Shown here: one piece after another, positions 35,584 through 44,584 of the stretch
Layout of the letters: each line of letters opens with the position of its first letter
How positions within the stretch are numbered: the stretch's first letter is position 1
Origin: Planctomycetota bacterium
Lineage (GTDB): Bacteria > Planctomycetota > JAJSAM01 > JAJVHW01
Length of the DNA stretch: 64,000 nucleotides
NCBI GenBank assembly: GCA_021776825.1
Contig: JAJFFG010000050.1
Location: 305,493-369,492, forward strand
Direction of reading: 5' to 3'
Notes under the pieces: generated by a model
What the model was told of the DNA's origin: nothing
The model's input: the letters and a program-made list of their open reading frames with translations, nothing else
Database searches by the model: none
Translations under genes and position numbers: made by a program

Positions 35584-36227
35584 CGAGGACGCTCCCCGTC
35601 AGCGTGAAGAGCGCGCGCTGCCGCCGCTTCGTCCGGGGTATCGAGCAACGCTCGGATCGCGGCGACTCCGGCCGCGCCGCGCGCACGCACGTCGGCGACC
35701 GTCCCGGGCCCCACGCCCCCCAGCGCGATGACCGGCATCGGCGCCAGCCGTCGCACCGCGCGTTCGAGCGCATCAAGGCCACGCGGAGCGACCAGGCCGC
35801 GCTTGCTGGGCGTGTCGAAGATCGGTCCGAACGTCACGTAGTCCACTCCGTCCGCATGGGCGTCGTCGAGCTCAGCCGCATCGTGTGTGCTCCGGCCGAC
35901 GAGGCTCCCCTGAGCCAGTTCGGCGCGCGCCGCGGCGACCGACCGCGCACGATACCCGAGGTGGACACCGTCAGCGGCCAGTTCGCAGGCCGCCTCGATG
36001 TCGCCGTTGACGAGGAACAGCGCCCCACCGGATCGACAGGCGGCTGCAACAGCGGCCCCGAGTTCCAGACGTTCGGCATGCGACACATCCTTCTCGCGCA
36101 GCATCACCGCCGTGACACCGCCGTCGATGGCCCGCGCCACAGCCTCGGCCAGCGGTCGGCGCGCCAGTCTCCGATCCGTGACGAGGAGGAGCCGCAGCCG
36201 CTCGGCCAGGGGCGCGACAGAGCTCAG
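35580..36227 (-). CDS. thiE: Thiamine-phosphate synthase family protein, CTG start proposed
   Basis: The product is about 215 aa. ThiE joins the pyrimidine and thiazole moieties into thiamine phosphate. Blocks: LLLVTDRRL, VMLREKDVSHAERLELG, LVNGDIEAACELAADGVHLG, GRSTHDAAELDDAHADGVDYVTFGPIFDTPSKRG and ALGGVGPGTVADVRARGAAGVA. The TenI subfamily cannot be excluded. No ATG, GTG or TTG exists near the homologous N-terminus. A CTG at 36227 overlaps the dapB stop (CTGA), exactly the geometry of the neighbouring junctions, and GGAG lies eight bases upstream; this start gives the family length. Confidence 0.88.
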   Translation of the reverse strand: MSSVAPLAERLRLLLVTDRRLARRPLAEAVARAIDGGVTAVMLREKDVSHAERLELGAAVAAACRSGGALFLVNGDIEAACELAADGVHLGYRARSVAAARAELAQGSLVGRSTHDAAELDDAHADGVDYVTFGPIFDTPSKRGLVAPRGLDALERAVRRLAPMPVIALGGVGPGTVADVRARGAAGVAAIRALLDTPDEAAAARALHADGERPR

Positions 36228-36949
36228 AGCAGATGCTCCAGCCCGTAGGTCAGCCCCGTCCGCTCCTGCACGTGCCGGATCGCCAGCAGCACGCCGGGCA
36301 TGAAGGACGCGCGCGTGAGCGTGTCGTGGCGAAGCGTGAGCGTGTCTCCGGGACCACCGAACAGGCACTCCATGCGCGCGAGCAGGCCGGGGACTCGCAT
36401 CGCGTGGACGCGAACTCCCTGGACGACACCTCCACGAACTCCCGGGACGCTCTCGCCCTCGGGCGCGCTCGGCACCTCGACGCGGGCGCCGGCGATGTCA
36501 GCGGCGACCTTGAGCGCGGTACCCGACGGTGCGTCGGTCTTGGCGTCGTGGTGCGCCTCGAGCAGTTCGACGTGCGGGAGGTAGCGGGCGGTCTCCGCAG
36601 CGAAACGCGCGAGGAGGACGGAAGCCACGGCGAAGTTCGGGGCCACGAGGGCGGGGCGCTCGTGCTGCGCGCAGAGCTCGCGAGCGCGCGCCACGGCCGC
36701 GGCATCGAACCCGCTCGTCCCCACCACCGCCGCTGCTCCGGCAGACAGGATGGCCTCGAGATTGGCGAGCGCGGCGTCCGCGACCGTGAAGTCGACGACG
36801 ACATCGGCGCGGTGATCGCGAATCGCCGACGCGAGGTCGTCGCCGAGATCCGTGGTCGCGACGAGCTTGAGATCGACGGCGTCGGTGACCGCTCCGACCA
36901 CCTCGGTACCCATGCGCCCGCGCGCACCGTTGACGGCGACCCGGATCAC
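36224..36949 (-). CDS. dapB: 4-hydroxy-tetrahydrodipicolinate reductase
   Basis: The product is 241 aa from a GTG at 36949 that overlaps the stop of the upstream phosphatase gene. DapB is the NAD(P)H-dependent reductase of the lysine/diaminopimelate pathway. The dinucleotide fold is VAVNGARGRMGTEVV. VVVDFTVADAAL, VVGTSGFD, APNFAVASVLL, and the substrate motif ELLEAHHDAKTDAPSGTAL are characteristic. Its presence implies diaminopimelate or lysine synthesis; the remaining dap genes are elsewhere. Confidence 0.95.
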   Translation of the reverse strand: MIRVAVNGARGRMGTEVVGAVTDAVDLKLVATTDLGDDLASAIRDHRADVVVDFTVADAALANLEAILSAGAAAVVGTSGFDAAAVARARELCAQHERPALVAPNFAVASVLLARFAAETARYLPHVELLEAHHDAKTDAPSGTALKVAADIAGARVEVPSAPEGESVPGVRGGVVQGVRVHAMRVPGLLARMECLFGGPGDTLTLRHDTLTRASFMPGVLLAIRHVQERTGLTYGLEHLL

Positions 36950-37377
36950 GGCGAGCCCGCCTCGGCGAAGAGAGCGATCGCCTCGGCCTGCGCGCGCGTC
37001 TCGACGCTGCCCGGACGTCGCGAGCGCACCTCGCGGATGGCCGCCTCAGCCGTGCGCCCCTGTGTCGTCAGCCAGGCAGCGCAGATCGTCCCTGTCCGAC
37101 CGAGACCGGCGGCGCAGTGCACGGCGATCGCACCGCCGTCGACGTGTCCGGCGTCGATGAAGTCCGACGCGGCGCGCAGTTGACCCTGGGTCGGTGGGTG
37201 GAAGTCACGCACCGGAAGGTGGAGGTGGCGCAAGCCTGCCTCGGCGACGCCCGGAGGAACCTGAGAGGTGAGCGAGATCAGGCCCACGACCCCCATCTCG
37301 CTCAGCTCCGGGAGATCCTCGGGCCATGGCGCCGCCATCGCCAGGAGGCGATCGGCGACGATCCAGCTCGCGCTCAA
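36946..37377 (-). CDS. Dual-specificity protein phosphatase family protein
   Basis: The product is about 143 aa from a TTG at 37377 that overlaps the PilZ-gene stop (TTGA). The catalytic P-loop is HCAAGLGRTG with C88 and R94, and a general-acid aspartate is plausible at D58 in VRDFHPPT. The N-terminus SWIVADRLLAMAAPWPEDL matches the usual opening of small bacterial DSP-like phosphatases. The phosphorylated target is unknown; the giant Ser/Thr kinase at 38-43 kb is a possible counterpart, which is inference from proximity only. Confidence 0.85.
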   Translation of the reverse strand: MSASWIVADRLLAMAAPWPEDLPELSEMGVVGLISLTSQVPPGVAEAGLRHLHLPVRDFHPPTQGQLRAASDFIDAGHVDGGAIAVHCAAGLGRTGTICAAWLTTQGRTAEAAIREVRSRRPGSVETRAQAEAIALFAEAGSP

Positions 37378-37823
37378 CTGCCGTCCTGGGTTCGCAGCTC
37401 GCCCTTGATGAAGTCGGCGATCGCGCGCTGCGCCGAGTCGTCGCCCCAGCCGACCCACCAGAATTCGAGCCCGATCTCGTACGGCGGCCCGGAAGAGCCG
37501 GAGAACGCGGCACGTGCCAGAGCCAGTACCGGGCTCGGGAAGTCGGGCAGCGTCAGTTCCACGGCGACGAACCCGCCGACGTCGATGGGCACGTCGCTGT
37601 GGTAGCAGAGGCCGCCACCCGAGATGTTCACCGTCATCGCCTCGACGCCTTCGCCGGGCAATGTGAACCCGGTCAGCGGACGAACGCGGATGAGGCACGA
37701 CTCCGAGAGCCGCGGGAAGCGCCGTCGCTCCCGGCCGGACCCCTTCGAGTCCCCGTCGGACCCCTTCGAGTCCCCGTCGGACCCAATGGAGTCGCTGCCG
37801 GAGCCGCTCGCATCTTCGGACAT
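37374..37823 (-). CDS. PilZ domain protein
   Basis: The product is 149 aa from the ATG at 37823 (GGAGGGG upstream). After a repetitive acidic leader (DSKGSDG heptapeptides) comes the PilZ domain: RERRRFPRLSESCLIRV with the RxxxR motif, then MTVNISGGGLCY with the (D/N)xSxxG motif, so both c-di-GMP contact motifs are present. It is the first gene of the minus-strand operon and lies just after tRNA-Ala. With PelD it gives the window two c-di-GMP readers. Confidence 0.85.
   Translation of the reverse strand: MSEDASGSGSDSIGSDGDSKGSDGDSKGSGRERRRFPRLSESCLIRVRPLTGFTLPGEGVEAMTVNISGGGLCYHSDVPIDVGGFVAVELTLPDFPSPVLALARAAFSGSSGPPYEIGLEFWWVGWGDDSAQRAIADFIKGELRTQDGS
37741..37803. repeat. 21-bp tandem repeat, nearly three copies, in the PilZ gene
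   Basis: A unit ending GAGTCCCCGTCGGAC is perfectly repeated at 37741-37761 and 37762-37782, with a diverged third copy to 37803. It encodes DSKGSDG heptapeptides. Confidence 0.85.
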
Positions 37824-37901
37824 TTCCCCTCCACTCTCGGCAGGGCCGGACATCCGGAGGAGTTGAGCGCCGCAGACGCCCGTGCAGACACGAATCGTCG
37901 A

Positions 37902-37977
37902 TGGTGGAGACGATGGGAGTCGAACCCACGACCTCTGCATTGCGAACGCAGCGCTCTACCAACTGAGCTACGTCCCC
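37902..37977 (-). tRNA. tRNA-Ala (anticodon CGC)
   Basis: A full cloverleaf with encoded CCA. The acceptor stem GGGGACG/CGTCTCC contains the G3-U70 pair that identifies alanine tRNAs. The anticodon loop is TTCGCAA, reading GCG codons. TTCGACT forms the T loop. Confidence 0.97.
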
Positions 37978-38174
37978 ACCGGGTCGCTCACGGGCCCGGG
38001 CCCGTCCGGATCACCTCGTTTGGAGGTGTGCGGCGAGCCTAGAGACGGGCCTCCAGGTGGACAAGTTTTCATCCGGTGCCTCGTCCCACCCGATAGCCTG
38101 CGCGTCGACCGCCCGGCGGGAGGGGACGAGGCCGTCACCGACGGCTCCCGGGGGCAGCGTGGCGAGAGGTCTAC

Positions 38175-41100
38175 GTGGCCCGCAAGATCATCACCTGTAC
38201 AGCCTGCAAGGCGCGCTTCGACGTGGCGCGCTACCCCGCTGGATCGCGCGTGCGCTGCGGGCGGTGCAGCCAGGTTCTGACGGTCCCCGGCGAGAGCGCT
38301 GACCGCACGAGCGGATCGAAATCGTCGACCGCCGGTCAGGCTCGGCGGTCGCCCGTCGCCAAAGGGGCCGGCGCGGCTCGCCCGGCGGGAGCGATGGCGC
38401 CAGCGCCGAGCGGTGGCATCGGAGGTCGCCCGCCCGCCACGGGCAGCGTCGGGGCGCGCTCCGACCGCGATCCCCTGCTGGGCGAGATGGTTCACGAGCA
38501 GTACCGCGTCATCCGCAAACTGGGTGAGGGCGGTTACGGCGCCGTCTACGAGGCACACGACGTCCAGCTCGAGCGGCGCATGGCGATCAAGGTGATGCTC
38601 CGCAACCGCGCGAAGAGCCGGGAGTACGTCACCAAGTTCCTTCGAGAGGCCCGCACGGCCGCACAACTCTCGCACCCGAACGTGGTCGGCGTGCACGGAG
38701 TCGGGTTCGACAAGGTGCACGGCATCCACTACCTGGCGATGGAGTACGTCGAAGGACGCACGATCCACGACATCCTCCAGGAACGCGGCCCGATCCCGAT
38801 GGACGAGAGCATCGAGTACATCGTGCAGTCGTGCCGTGGTCTGGCTGCCGCGCACGAGCGCAACATCATCCACCGGGACATCAAACCCGGCAACCTGATG
38901 ATCACGCCCGGCGGGGCGCTGAAGATCGCCGACTTCGGCCTGGCCAAGGTCTATGACCCCGACGGCGCGCAGAGCACGGTGATCGGCACGCCCTACTTCA
39001 TGCCGCCCGAGCAGTTCGAGGGCAAGGCGCGCGACGGTCGCACCGACATCTACGCGCTTGGCGTGACCTTCTACTACATGCTGACGCTCAAGCGCCCGCA
39101 CACGGGAACCGGTCCCGCGCAGATCCTGCTGTCGGTGATGACGAAGGAGCCGCCGTCGATCTGCGAGCACCGACCGGAGCTCGACGAGCGACTCTGGCCG
39201 ATCGTCATGCGGATGATCCACCGCGATCCCGATCAGCGCTACGACGACTGCAACGTCATCATCCGCGACCTCGAGGCATTTCGTGGCGGGGTCGACTCCG
39301 ACGAAGAGCCCGTGTACTGCCCGTCGTGCGGCGTCGCGAACCCGATGGACGAGGAGGCGTGCACCAAGTGTGGGGCGTCGCTCCTGGAGACGTGTCCCGT
39401 CTGCGGCGCCGAAGACTTGGCCGGGACCCGGTTCTGTGGCGACTGCGGCTCGAACATTCCCGAAGCGCGCGCCGTGGCCGCGTTGGTGGAGGAAGCGCGA
39501 GCCCTGATCGGTGACGGCCTCCTCGACTCGGCGCGAGAGCGCATCCTTCAGGCCCAGTCCCGCGCCCCCGAGAGCCTCAGCATCGCCGAGGCGCTACGCG
39601 AGCTGGAGGCCCGACGCGAGGAGTGGATTCGTCGCCGCAATGCCGTCCGCGAGCAGTTGGCGACGGGGCGCGCCGCCGAGGCTCGCGAGTTGTTGGAGCA
39701 GCTCCGCGAGGAGTACCCCGAGCTCGACGAGCTGGCGCAACTCGAGGCGGACGTCAAGAGCACGCTCGCCGCTCAGGACCCGGTCGCAGCGGCAAACGCC
39801 GAAGCCCACGAGAAGGGCCGCGCGCTCGAGGACGACGGCCGCATTCGCGAGGCGCTCGTGGCGTGGCGCGGACTGCTCGTGCTCTCCCCCGACGACGAGG
39901 AGGCACGCGACGGCGAGCGCCGTCTCTCTGCTCGTGTCGAGAAGGCGGAGACCCTGTTCGCCGAGGCGACCGAATGCGTCAACGCGGGCGACCCCGAGAC
40001 CGCGGTCGAGCGCCTGCTCGAGGCCAACACGATCCTGCCCGGCGACCCCCTCATCGAGGGGCGGATGGAGGAGGCCCGGGCGGCTGCGGCAGAGCTGAAT
40101 ACGGAGCTCGAGAGCATCCGCCAGGAACTGGCCGGGGAGGGCGGCCGCGGCGAACTCGTCGCGCGGTTGATCGCCCTGCAAGGCCGGTTCCCCGGAGCGA
40201 CCGCTTTGGCGGCCGTGCTCCGCGAGGCCGAGAGCGCCGGGCGTGAGGCCAGCCAGGAGGCGGTGCGGGAACGACTCGCTCAGGTGCTCGTCATCGCGCG
40301 CGCCGCCGAGGCGAAGCGCCATCCGCGCGAGGCCGCCGTGGCGTGGCGTGAAGCGTGCGGTCTCGAACCGCAGAACACCGAAGCGGGCGAGGGACTGACG
40401 CGGGCGGAGCAGCAGTTGGCCGAGTTCGATGCGCTGGTCGCGCAGTCCCGAACGCTGCTGCAGTCCGGCGATCCCGAAGGCGCGCTCGAACGATCGCAGC
40501 AGGCGCTGGAGATCGTCGCGACCGATCCGGCGGCTCAGGCGCAGTCCGCGCGGGCGCGCACAAGCCTGGAGACGATGCGTCACGAGGCGGAGCGTGTGCG
40601 CCGTGCGATTGCGGACGATCCGGACGACGAGATCCTCTCGTGGGCGCAGGACCTGGCCACGCGGTTCTCCGGAGCGTCGCTCGCTGCCGACGTGCTGGCC
40701 GAGACGGAGGCCGCGTGTCGCGAGGCCGCCGACAAAGAGTCCGAGGCGCGCGTGCAGAAGCTGCTCGCGCGCGCCGTGAAGCTCGAACAGGAGGGGAACG
40801 TCCGGGTTGCGCTCAAGACGTTCGCCGACGCCGTCGGCATCGACGCAGGGCACGCAGACGCGGCGGCGGGACAGACGCGCGTCGCACGCCGGATCGAGAC
40901 CGGCGAGGCGCGCGCGATCGATGCCGCCACTGCGCTCGACCGCGGAGACCCCGCGACGGCTGCCGACGCCGCGAAGGAGTCCCTCGACCTGCTGCCGGAT
41001 CAACGCGAAGCCGCGGTGACTCTGGCCCGAGCGCGCTCGGCTGTCAGTGAGATCGAGCGCATCGCACGGTCGCTGCGTGAGACCAACGACGAGGCGCCGG

Positions 41101-42716
41101 CAGCGGCGCAACTCGCCCGCTTTCAGCAGCTTCGCGAACGGTACCCCGCGGCCCCGCGCTGCGTCGAACTGACGATCGAGTGCGAGCGCGTCCTCGCGAC
41201 CGCACGCACTCGCGCGGCCGCGGCCGAGATCAGCGCTGCGGTGACGCGCGCTCGCCAGTCGTTGGCCGCATCGCTCCTCGTGGATGCCGAAGCGGCGTGC
41301 GCCGAAGTGTTCACCGCCGATCCAGAGAACGCCGACGCGCGTGCCATCTCGGCCCAGATCGCCGCACGGCGCACGTCTGCGGCCCAACACCTCGCCGACG
41401 GCGAGGCCGCCATGGGCGATGGCCGGTATGCGGCTGCTCTCCGTTCGCTCACGGTCGCCCTGGAGGAGGACCCCCAGAACCCCGGCGCGTCCGAGCTCCA
41501 CGCAGAGTGCCAGCAGCGCCTCGTGGCCGCGCAGGCGGCGATCTCCGATGCCATCACGCAGGCTCAGTCGGCCGCGGGCGGCGGTGTTCGCGCCGCGCTG
41601 GCCGCGTGGGAGGCGGTTCTCGAACTGGACCCGGCACACACGCTCGCCGCCGGACAGGCTGAGTCGCTTCGGGCGCGGATCACGCGAGCGGACGCGGCGC
41701 GGGAGCGTGGTCTCGCAGCCCTCACCGCCGGAGATCCGGTCGCGGCGATCGGCCCGCTCCGAGACGCGCGCGCCGAGCTCGAGAACGATGACGATGAGCT
41801 GACGACGTTGCTGGCCCGCGCCGAGTCCGCGGACGACACACTGCGGACGGAACTGGGTGAGATCGAGGCCGCTCTCGGGCGCGAGGGAGAACTCGACGAC
41901 GTCGCCGACCGCGCGCGTCAGCTCGCCGAGCAGTTCGCTGGTTCGGAGCCGGCACGCCGACTCCTCGAGAAGGCCGAGCGTGCTGCGCGCGAGCGTCGTC
42001 GCGCGCTCGCGGTCGTCGGGGTCCGCGCGCTCCACGGAGAGCGCCGCTACGGCGAGGCGGTCGCCCTCGCCGAACGCCTCCGCGCAGAGGGCATCGAGAC
42101 GCCCGAACTGCTCGCCGCCGAGAGCGACGCGCGCCTTGCGATGGACGCGCTCGACGGGCTCCGATCACGTCTGACGACCGCCCAGGAGGAGGGCCAACTC
42201 GAGGACGCTCGAGACGCCTGTCGCGAGATCCTCGTCTCCATCCCTGACGATCGTGCGACGCGCAGCATCCTGGCGGAGATCGAGGAGACCCTGCGAGAGG
42301 TCGGTGCCCGGCGAGACCAGGCCGAGCGCGCGAGGCGGCGCGGCGACATCGAAGAGGCCCTCGTCCTGTACCGCGAGGTGCTGGAGCTACATCCGCAGAC
42401 GCCGCATACAAGGGACCTCGTCGTGCGTCTGGAGGCCGAGGTCGAGGGGCGGCGCGCGCTGCTCGACACGGCGCGTGACGCGCTGCTCGCCGGCCGCATC
42501 CCCGAGGCCCGCCAGGCTGCCGGGAAACTCCTCGACCAGTACCCCGAGGACAGCGACGCGCAGGATCTCCGATCGATCGGCGACGGGCTCGGCCGCGCGC
42601 TCGAGGGGCTCGAAGCGTGGATCGCCCGGCTCCGCGAGGCGGGCGAGACGGAGACGGCCGAGCGTGCTGCCGTGCTACGGACCCGGATTCTGGGCTCCGG
42701 CAGCCCCACCGACTGA
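38175..42716 (+). CDS. Giant Ser/Thr protein kinase with zinc ribbons and ~1000 residues of helical repeats
   Basis: The product is 1513 aa from a GTG at 38175 (GAGAGG five bases upstream). An N-terminal zinc ribbon uses C8, C11, C28, C31. The kinase domain (~110-370) has LGEGGYGAVYE, K139 in AIKV, HRDIKPGNLMI with D234, DFG at 252-254 and GTPYFMPPEQF, so it looks catalytically complete. A double zinc ribbon follows (C381-C398, C406-C423). The rest is regular alpha-helical TPR-like repeats (ALVAWRGLLVLSPDDEEARDGERRL; ALVLYREVLELHPQTPHTRDL). No transmembrane helix is seen, so it is probably a cytosolic signalling scaffold. Targets are unknown. Confidence 0.92.
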   Translation: MARKIITCTACKARFDVARYPAGSRVRCGRCSQVLTVPGESADRTSGSKSSTAGQARRSPVAKGAGAARPAGAMAPAPSGGIGGRPPATGSVGARSDRDPLLGEMVHEQYRVIRKLGEGGYGAVYEAHDVQLERRMAIKVMLRNRAKSREYVTKFLREARTAAQLSHPNVVGVHGVGFDKVHGIHYLAMEYVEGRTIHDILQERGPIPMDESIEYIVQSCRGLAAAHERNIIHRDIKPGNLMITPGGALKIADFGLAKVYDPDGAQSTVIGTPYFMPPEQFEGKARDGRTDIYALGVTFYYMLTLKRPHTGTGPAQILLSVMTKEPPSICEHRPELDERLWPIVMRMIHRDPDQRYDDCNVIIRDLEAFRGGVDSDEEPVYCPSCGVANPMDEEACTKCGASLLETCPVCGAEDLAGTRFCGDCGSNIPEARAVAALVEEARALIGDGLLDSARERILQAQSRAPESLSIAEALRELEARREEWIRRRNAVREQLATGRAAEARELLEQLREEYPELDELAQLEADVKSTLAAQDPVAAANAEAHEKGRALEDDGRIREALVAWRGLLVLSPDDEEARDGERRLSARVEKAETLFAEATECVNAGDPETAVERLLEANTILPGDPLIEGRMEEARAAAAELNTELESIRQELAGEGGRGELVARLIALQGRFPGATALAAVLREAESAGREASQEAVRERLAQVLVIARAAEAKRHPREAAVAWREACGLEPQNTEAGEGLTRAEQQLAEFDALVAQSRTLLQSGDPEGALERSQQALEIVATDPAAQAQSARARTSLETMRHEAERVRRAIADDPDDEILSWAQDLATRFSGASLAADVLAETEAACREAADKESEARVQKLLARAVKLEQEGNVRVALKTFADAVGIDAGHADAAAGQTRVARRIETGEARAIDAATALDRGDPATAADAAKESLDLLPDQREAAVTLARARSAVSEIERIARSLRETNDEAPAAAQLARFQQLRERYPAAPRCVELTIECERVLATARTRAAAAEISAAVTRARQSLAASLLVDAEAACAEVFTADPENADARAISAQIAARRTSAAQHLADGEAAMGDGRYAAALRSLTVALEEDPQNPGASELHAECQQRLVAAQAAISDAITQAQSAAGGGVRAALAAWEAVLELDPAHTLAAGQAESLRARITRADAARERGLAALTAGDPVAAIGPLRDARAELENDDDELTTLLARAESADDTLRTELGEIEAALGREGELDDVADRARQLAEQFAGSEPARRLLEKAERAARERRRALAVVGVRALHGERRYGEAVALAERLRAEGIETPELLAAESDARLAMDALDGLRSRLTTAQEEGQLEDARDACREILVSIPDDRATRSILAEIEETLREVGARRDQAERARRRGDIEEALVLYREVLELHPQTPHTRDLVVRLEAEVEGRRALLDTARDALLAGRIPEARQAAGKLLDQYPEDSDAQDLRSIGDGLGRALEGLEAWIARLREAGETETAERAAVLRTRILGSGSPTD

Positions 42717-42761
42717 CTAGCCACTCTCACCTCAGCCTGGGCTGGATTCCGATGAGAGCGA

Positions 42762-44129
42762 GTGACCTTTTCCTCTCCCCTCGGCTCGACCGCTGGCGCC
42801 TCGCGTCGCTCCATACTCGGCGGGAAGCTCGCGGTTCGAGCCTGCGCCGCTGCCTGGATCGGCCTCGCGTTCTGGTGCGGAGCGCTCTCGAGTGAGGTCG
42901 GCGCGCTCCAGGACCAACTCGAGCGCGGAGACCAGTGGCTCACCCGATCGAACGAGTTCCGCGCCGGACTGGTCTCACACGGGTTCGGCAACGCGCCGGA
43001 GAGCTGGGACCCGGCGATGCTCGCCTCGCCCAGTCTGGCCGAGGAGGCGCCGCTGCTCCGCGACGCTGCCGCCCCGGAGCGACTGCTCTGGGTCGAGACC
43101 GCTGCGGGGCTGACAACGGCTCTCCACGCGGAGGATCGTCGCGCAACCGCACTGGCAGCGGCGCGTCTGGTCCCCGTCCACGACGAGCTCCATGCCGGCG
43201 TCCGCCGGCGACAGAGCCAGCAGTTCGGCGACCTCGGGCGGCACTGGTCGCAGCTGTATCTCCTCGCGGTCATCGCACTGGCCGGCGGTGCGGCTCTGGT
43301 GCTCCTCGTCACCCGCGTCCAGCGGCAGCGACGCTCGCTCACCCTGGCCACTCAGCGGGCCGAGGAGAGCCATCGGCGTTTCCGCGAGCTGTTCGAGGCC
43401 AACCCCGCCGTGCACCTCCTCGTCGATGCCGAGACCGGCGTCGTCGTCGACGGCAACCGCGCTGCGGCGGCGTTCTACGGCCTGGATCAGGGAGAGCTCC
43501 GAGGGCGTCTCTTCCCGGTCTTCGAGCGGACGACGATCGACGCCTGTCTGGTCGGGCTCGCCGAGGCCGCCGACGGCGAGCCCGACTCCGGCGATCGGCA
43601 CCACCACCTCGACGATGGTGAGAGTCGCGTTGTCGAGCGCGTCGTGGCGCGAACCACGGTCGAGGGCCGCCCGACGTACTCCGTCACCGTCCACGATGTG
43701 ACGACCCATCGTGAGCAGTTGACGGATCTTCGCGAGCAGCACGACTTCGCGCGCACGATGGTGGACGCCGCCGGGTGTCTCTCGGTTGTGGTCGACCGTG
43801 ACGGCTGCATCGCCCGTTGGGGGCACGCCTGCGAGGAGCTCACCGGACGACCCGAACGGGACGTGCGTGGTCAGCCGTTCGCCCAGCTCTTCGTCGAGCC
43901 GCACGCAGCGGAGGACGTCGCGCGCACCTACGCCGACCTGGATGCCGCCACGTTCCCGCTTCGCCGGGCCTCAGTCTGGCTCGATGCCGACGGACACGAG
44001 CGCCTCGTCGTCTGGCAGTCGGCTGCGCTGCTCGATCCCGCAGGTCGTGTTCGCTACGTCATCGAGACGGGCATCGACGCGACGCATCCCGCCGAGTTCG
44101 AGACCGGCGACGTCCTGCGCGCCGTCTAG
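42762..44129 (+). CDS. Membrane sensor with two PAS domains and no output domain
   Basis: The product is 455 aa, probably from a GTG at 42762. Two transmembrane helices (~24-42 and ~167-184) flank a ~125-residue extracytoplasmic helical region. Two PAS domains follow: FRELFEANPAVHLLVDAETGVVVDGNRAAAAFYG (from ~208) and a second from ~330 (CLSVVVDRDGCIARWGHACEELTGRPERDVRGQPF). The protein ends soon after, with no histidine kinase, GGDEF or methyl-accepting module. It starts 45 bases after the giant kinase and may feed into it. The same frame stays open for ~60 codons beyond the TAG but its codon use weakens. Confidence 0.8.
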   Translation: MTFSSPLGSTAGASRRSILGGKLAVRACAAAWIGLAFWCGALSSEVGALQDQLERGDQWLTRSNEFRAGLVSHGFGNAPESWDPAMLASPSLAEEAPLLRDAAAPERLLWVETAAGLTTALHAEDRRATALAAARLVPVHDELHAGVRRRQSQQFGDLGRHWSQLYLLAVIALAGGAALVLLVTRVQRQRRSLTLATQRAEESHRRFRELFEANPAVHLLVDAETGVVVDGNRAAAAFYGLDQGELRGRLFPVFERTTIDACLVGLAEAADGEPDSGDRHHHLDDGESRVVERVVARTTVEGRPTYSVTVHDVTTHREQLTDLREQHDFARTMVDAAGCLSVVVDRDGCIARWGHACEELTGRPERDVRGQPFAQLFVEPHAAEDVARTYADLDAATFPLRRASVWLDADGHERLVVWQSAALLDPAGRVRYVIETGIDATHPAEFETGDVLRAV

Positions 44130-44584
44130 CCCGCATCGCTCGCAGGGGCGCTGGGCCAACACGACGCGATCGAGGATCGGCACGGGTTTCACGGCGGCGC
44201 GTATCGCGAACGCACGTCGCACGATGCCCTCACGGGTGGGTGGATTGCGGCGACTCCAGTGCCAGGGATGCCTCTCACGCCGTCTCGAGGAAGCGCTCGA
44301 TCAGCGCACGGCGTCCTGACGATCTCGAGTGCGTGAGATCGCGTTCCAGAGACGCGAACGTAACTTCGATCCGGTGGTGAGGCGCCGCCCTTGTCTCGCG
44401 CTTCCCGCGGAACGGAAACTCGCGCCGTCGTCGACGTCAGGCGTCGTGCCCTCGTGAACGAGGTGGGCCGGCTACTGCATCCCACGCCGGTCGCGCCGGG
44501 TGCCATGACACGGCCGGCAACAGGTCTCGCGGCGGCACAGCACCGGATGCGATCCGTCATCCGACCGATCGATGGCCGATCGCG
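44130..44584. other. Gene-free interval between the PAS sensor and pelG
   Basis: About 455 bases between convergent genes. Open frames exist on both strands but none has a family match, ribosome site or coding-like codon use. No strong hairpin was recognised. Confidence 0.5.

Noticed and set aside
36228..36368. A longer ThiE with 47 additional residues
   Set aside because: That part lies antiphase inside dapB and has no ThiE-like sequence; the CTG at the dapB stop fits better.
13321..37823. Many plus-strand long open frames opposite minus-strand genes
   Set aside because: In this high-GC sequence antisense frames stay open by composition; they are arginine/alanine-rich and lack signals or family matches.
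37882..38280. Reading frame across tRNA-Ala giving the GSRTHDLCIANAALYQLSYVP phrase
   Set aside because: This is the well-known false protein produced by translating antisense to tRNA-Ala.
44130..44330. Read-through extension of the PAS sensor into a possible GGDEF start (SHDALTGG)
   Set aside because: The phrase is short, the third-position G/C drops and a stop follows within ~60 codons; no GGDEF core is present.
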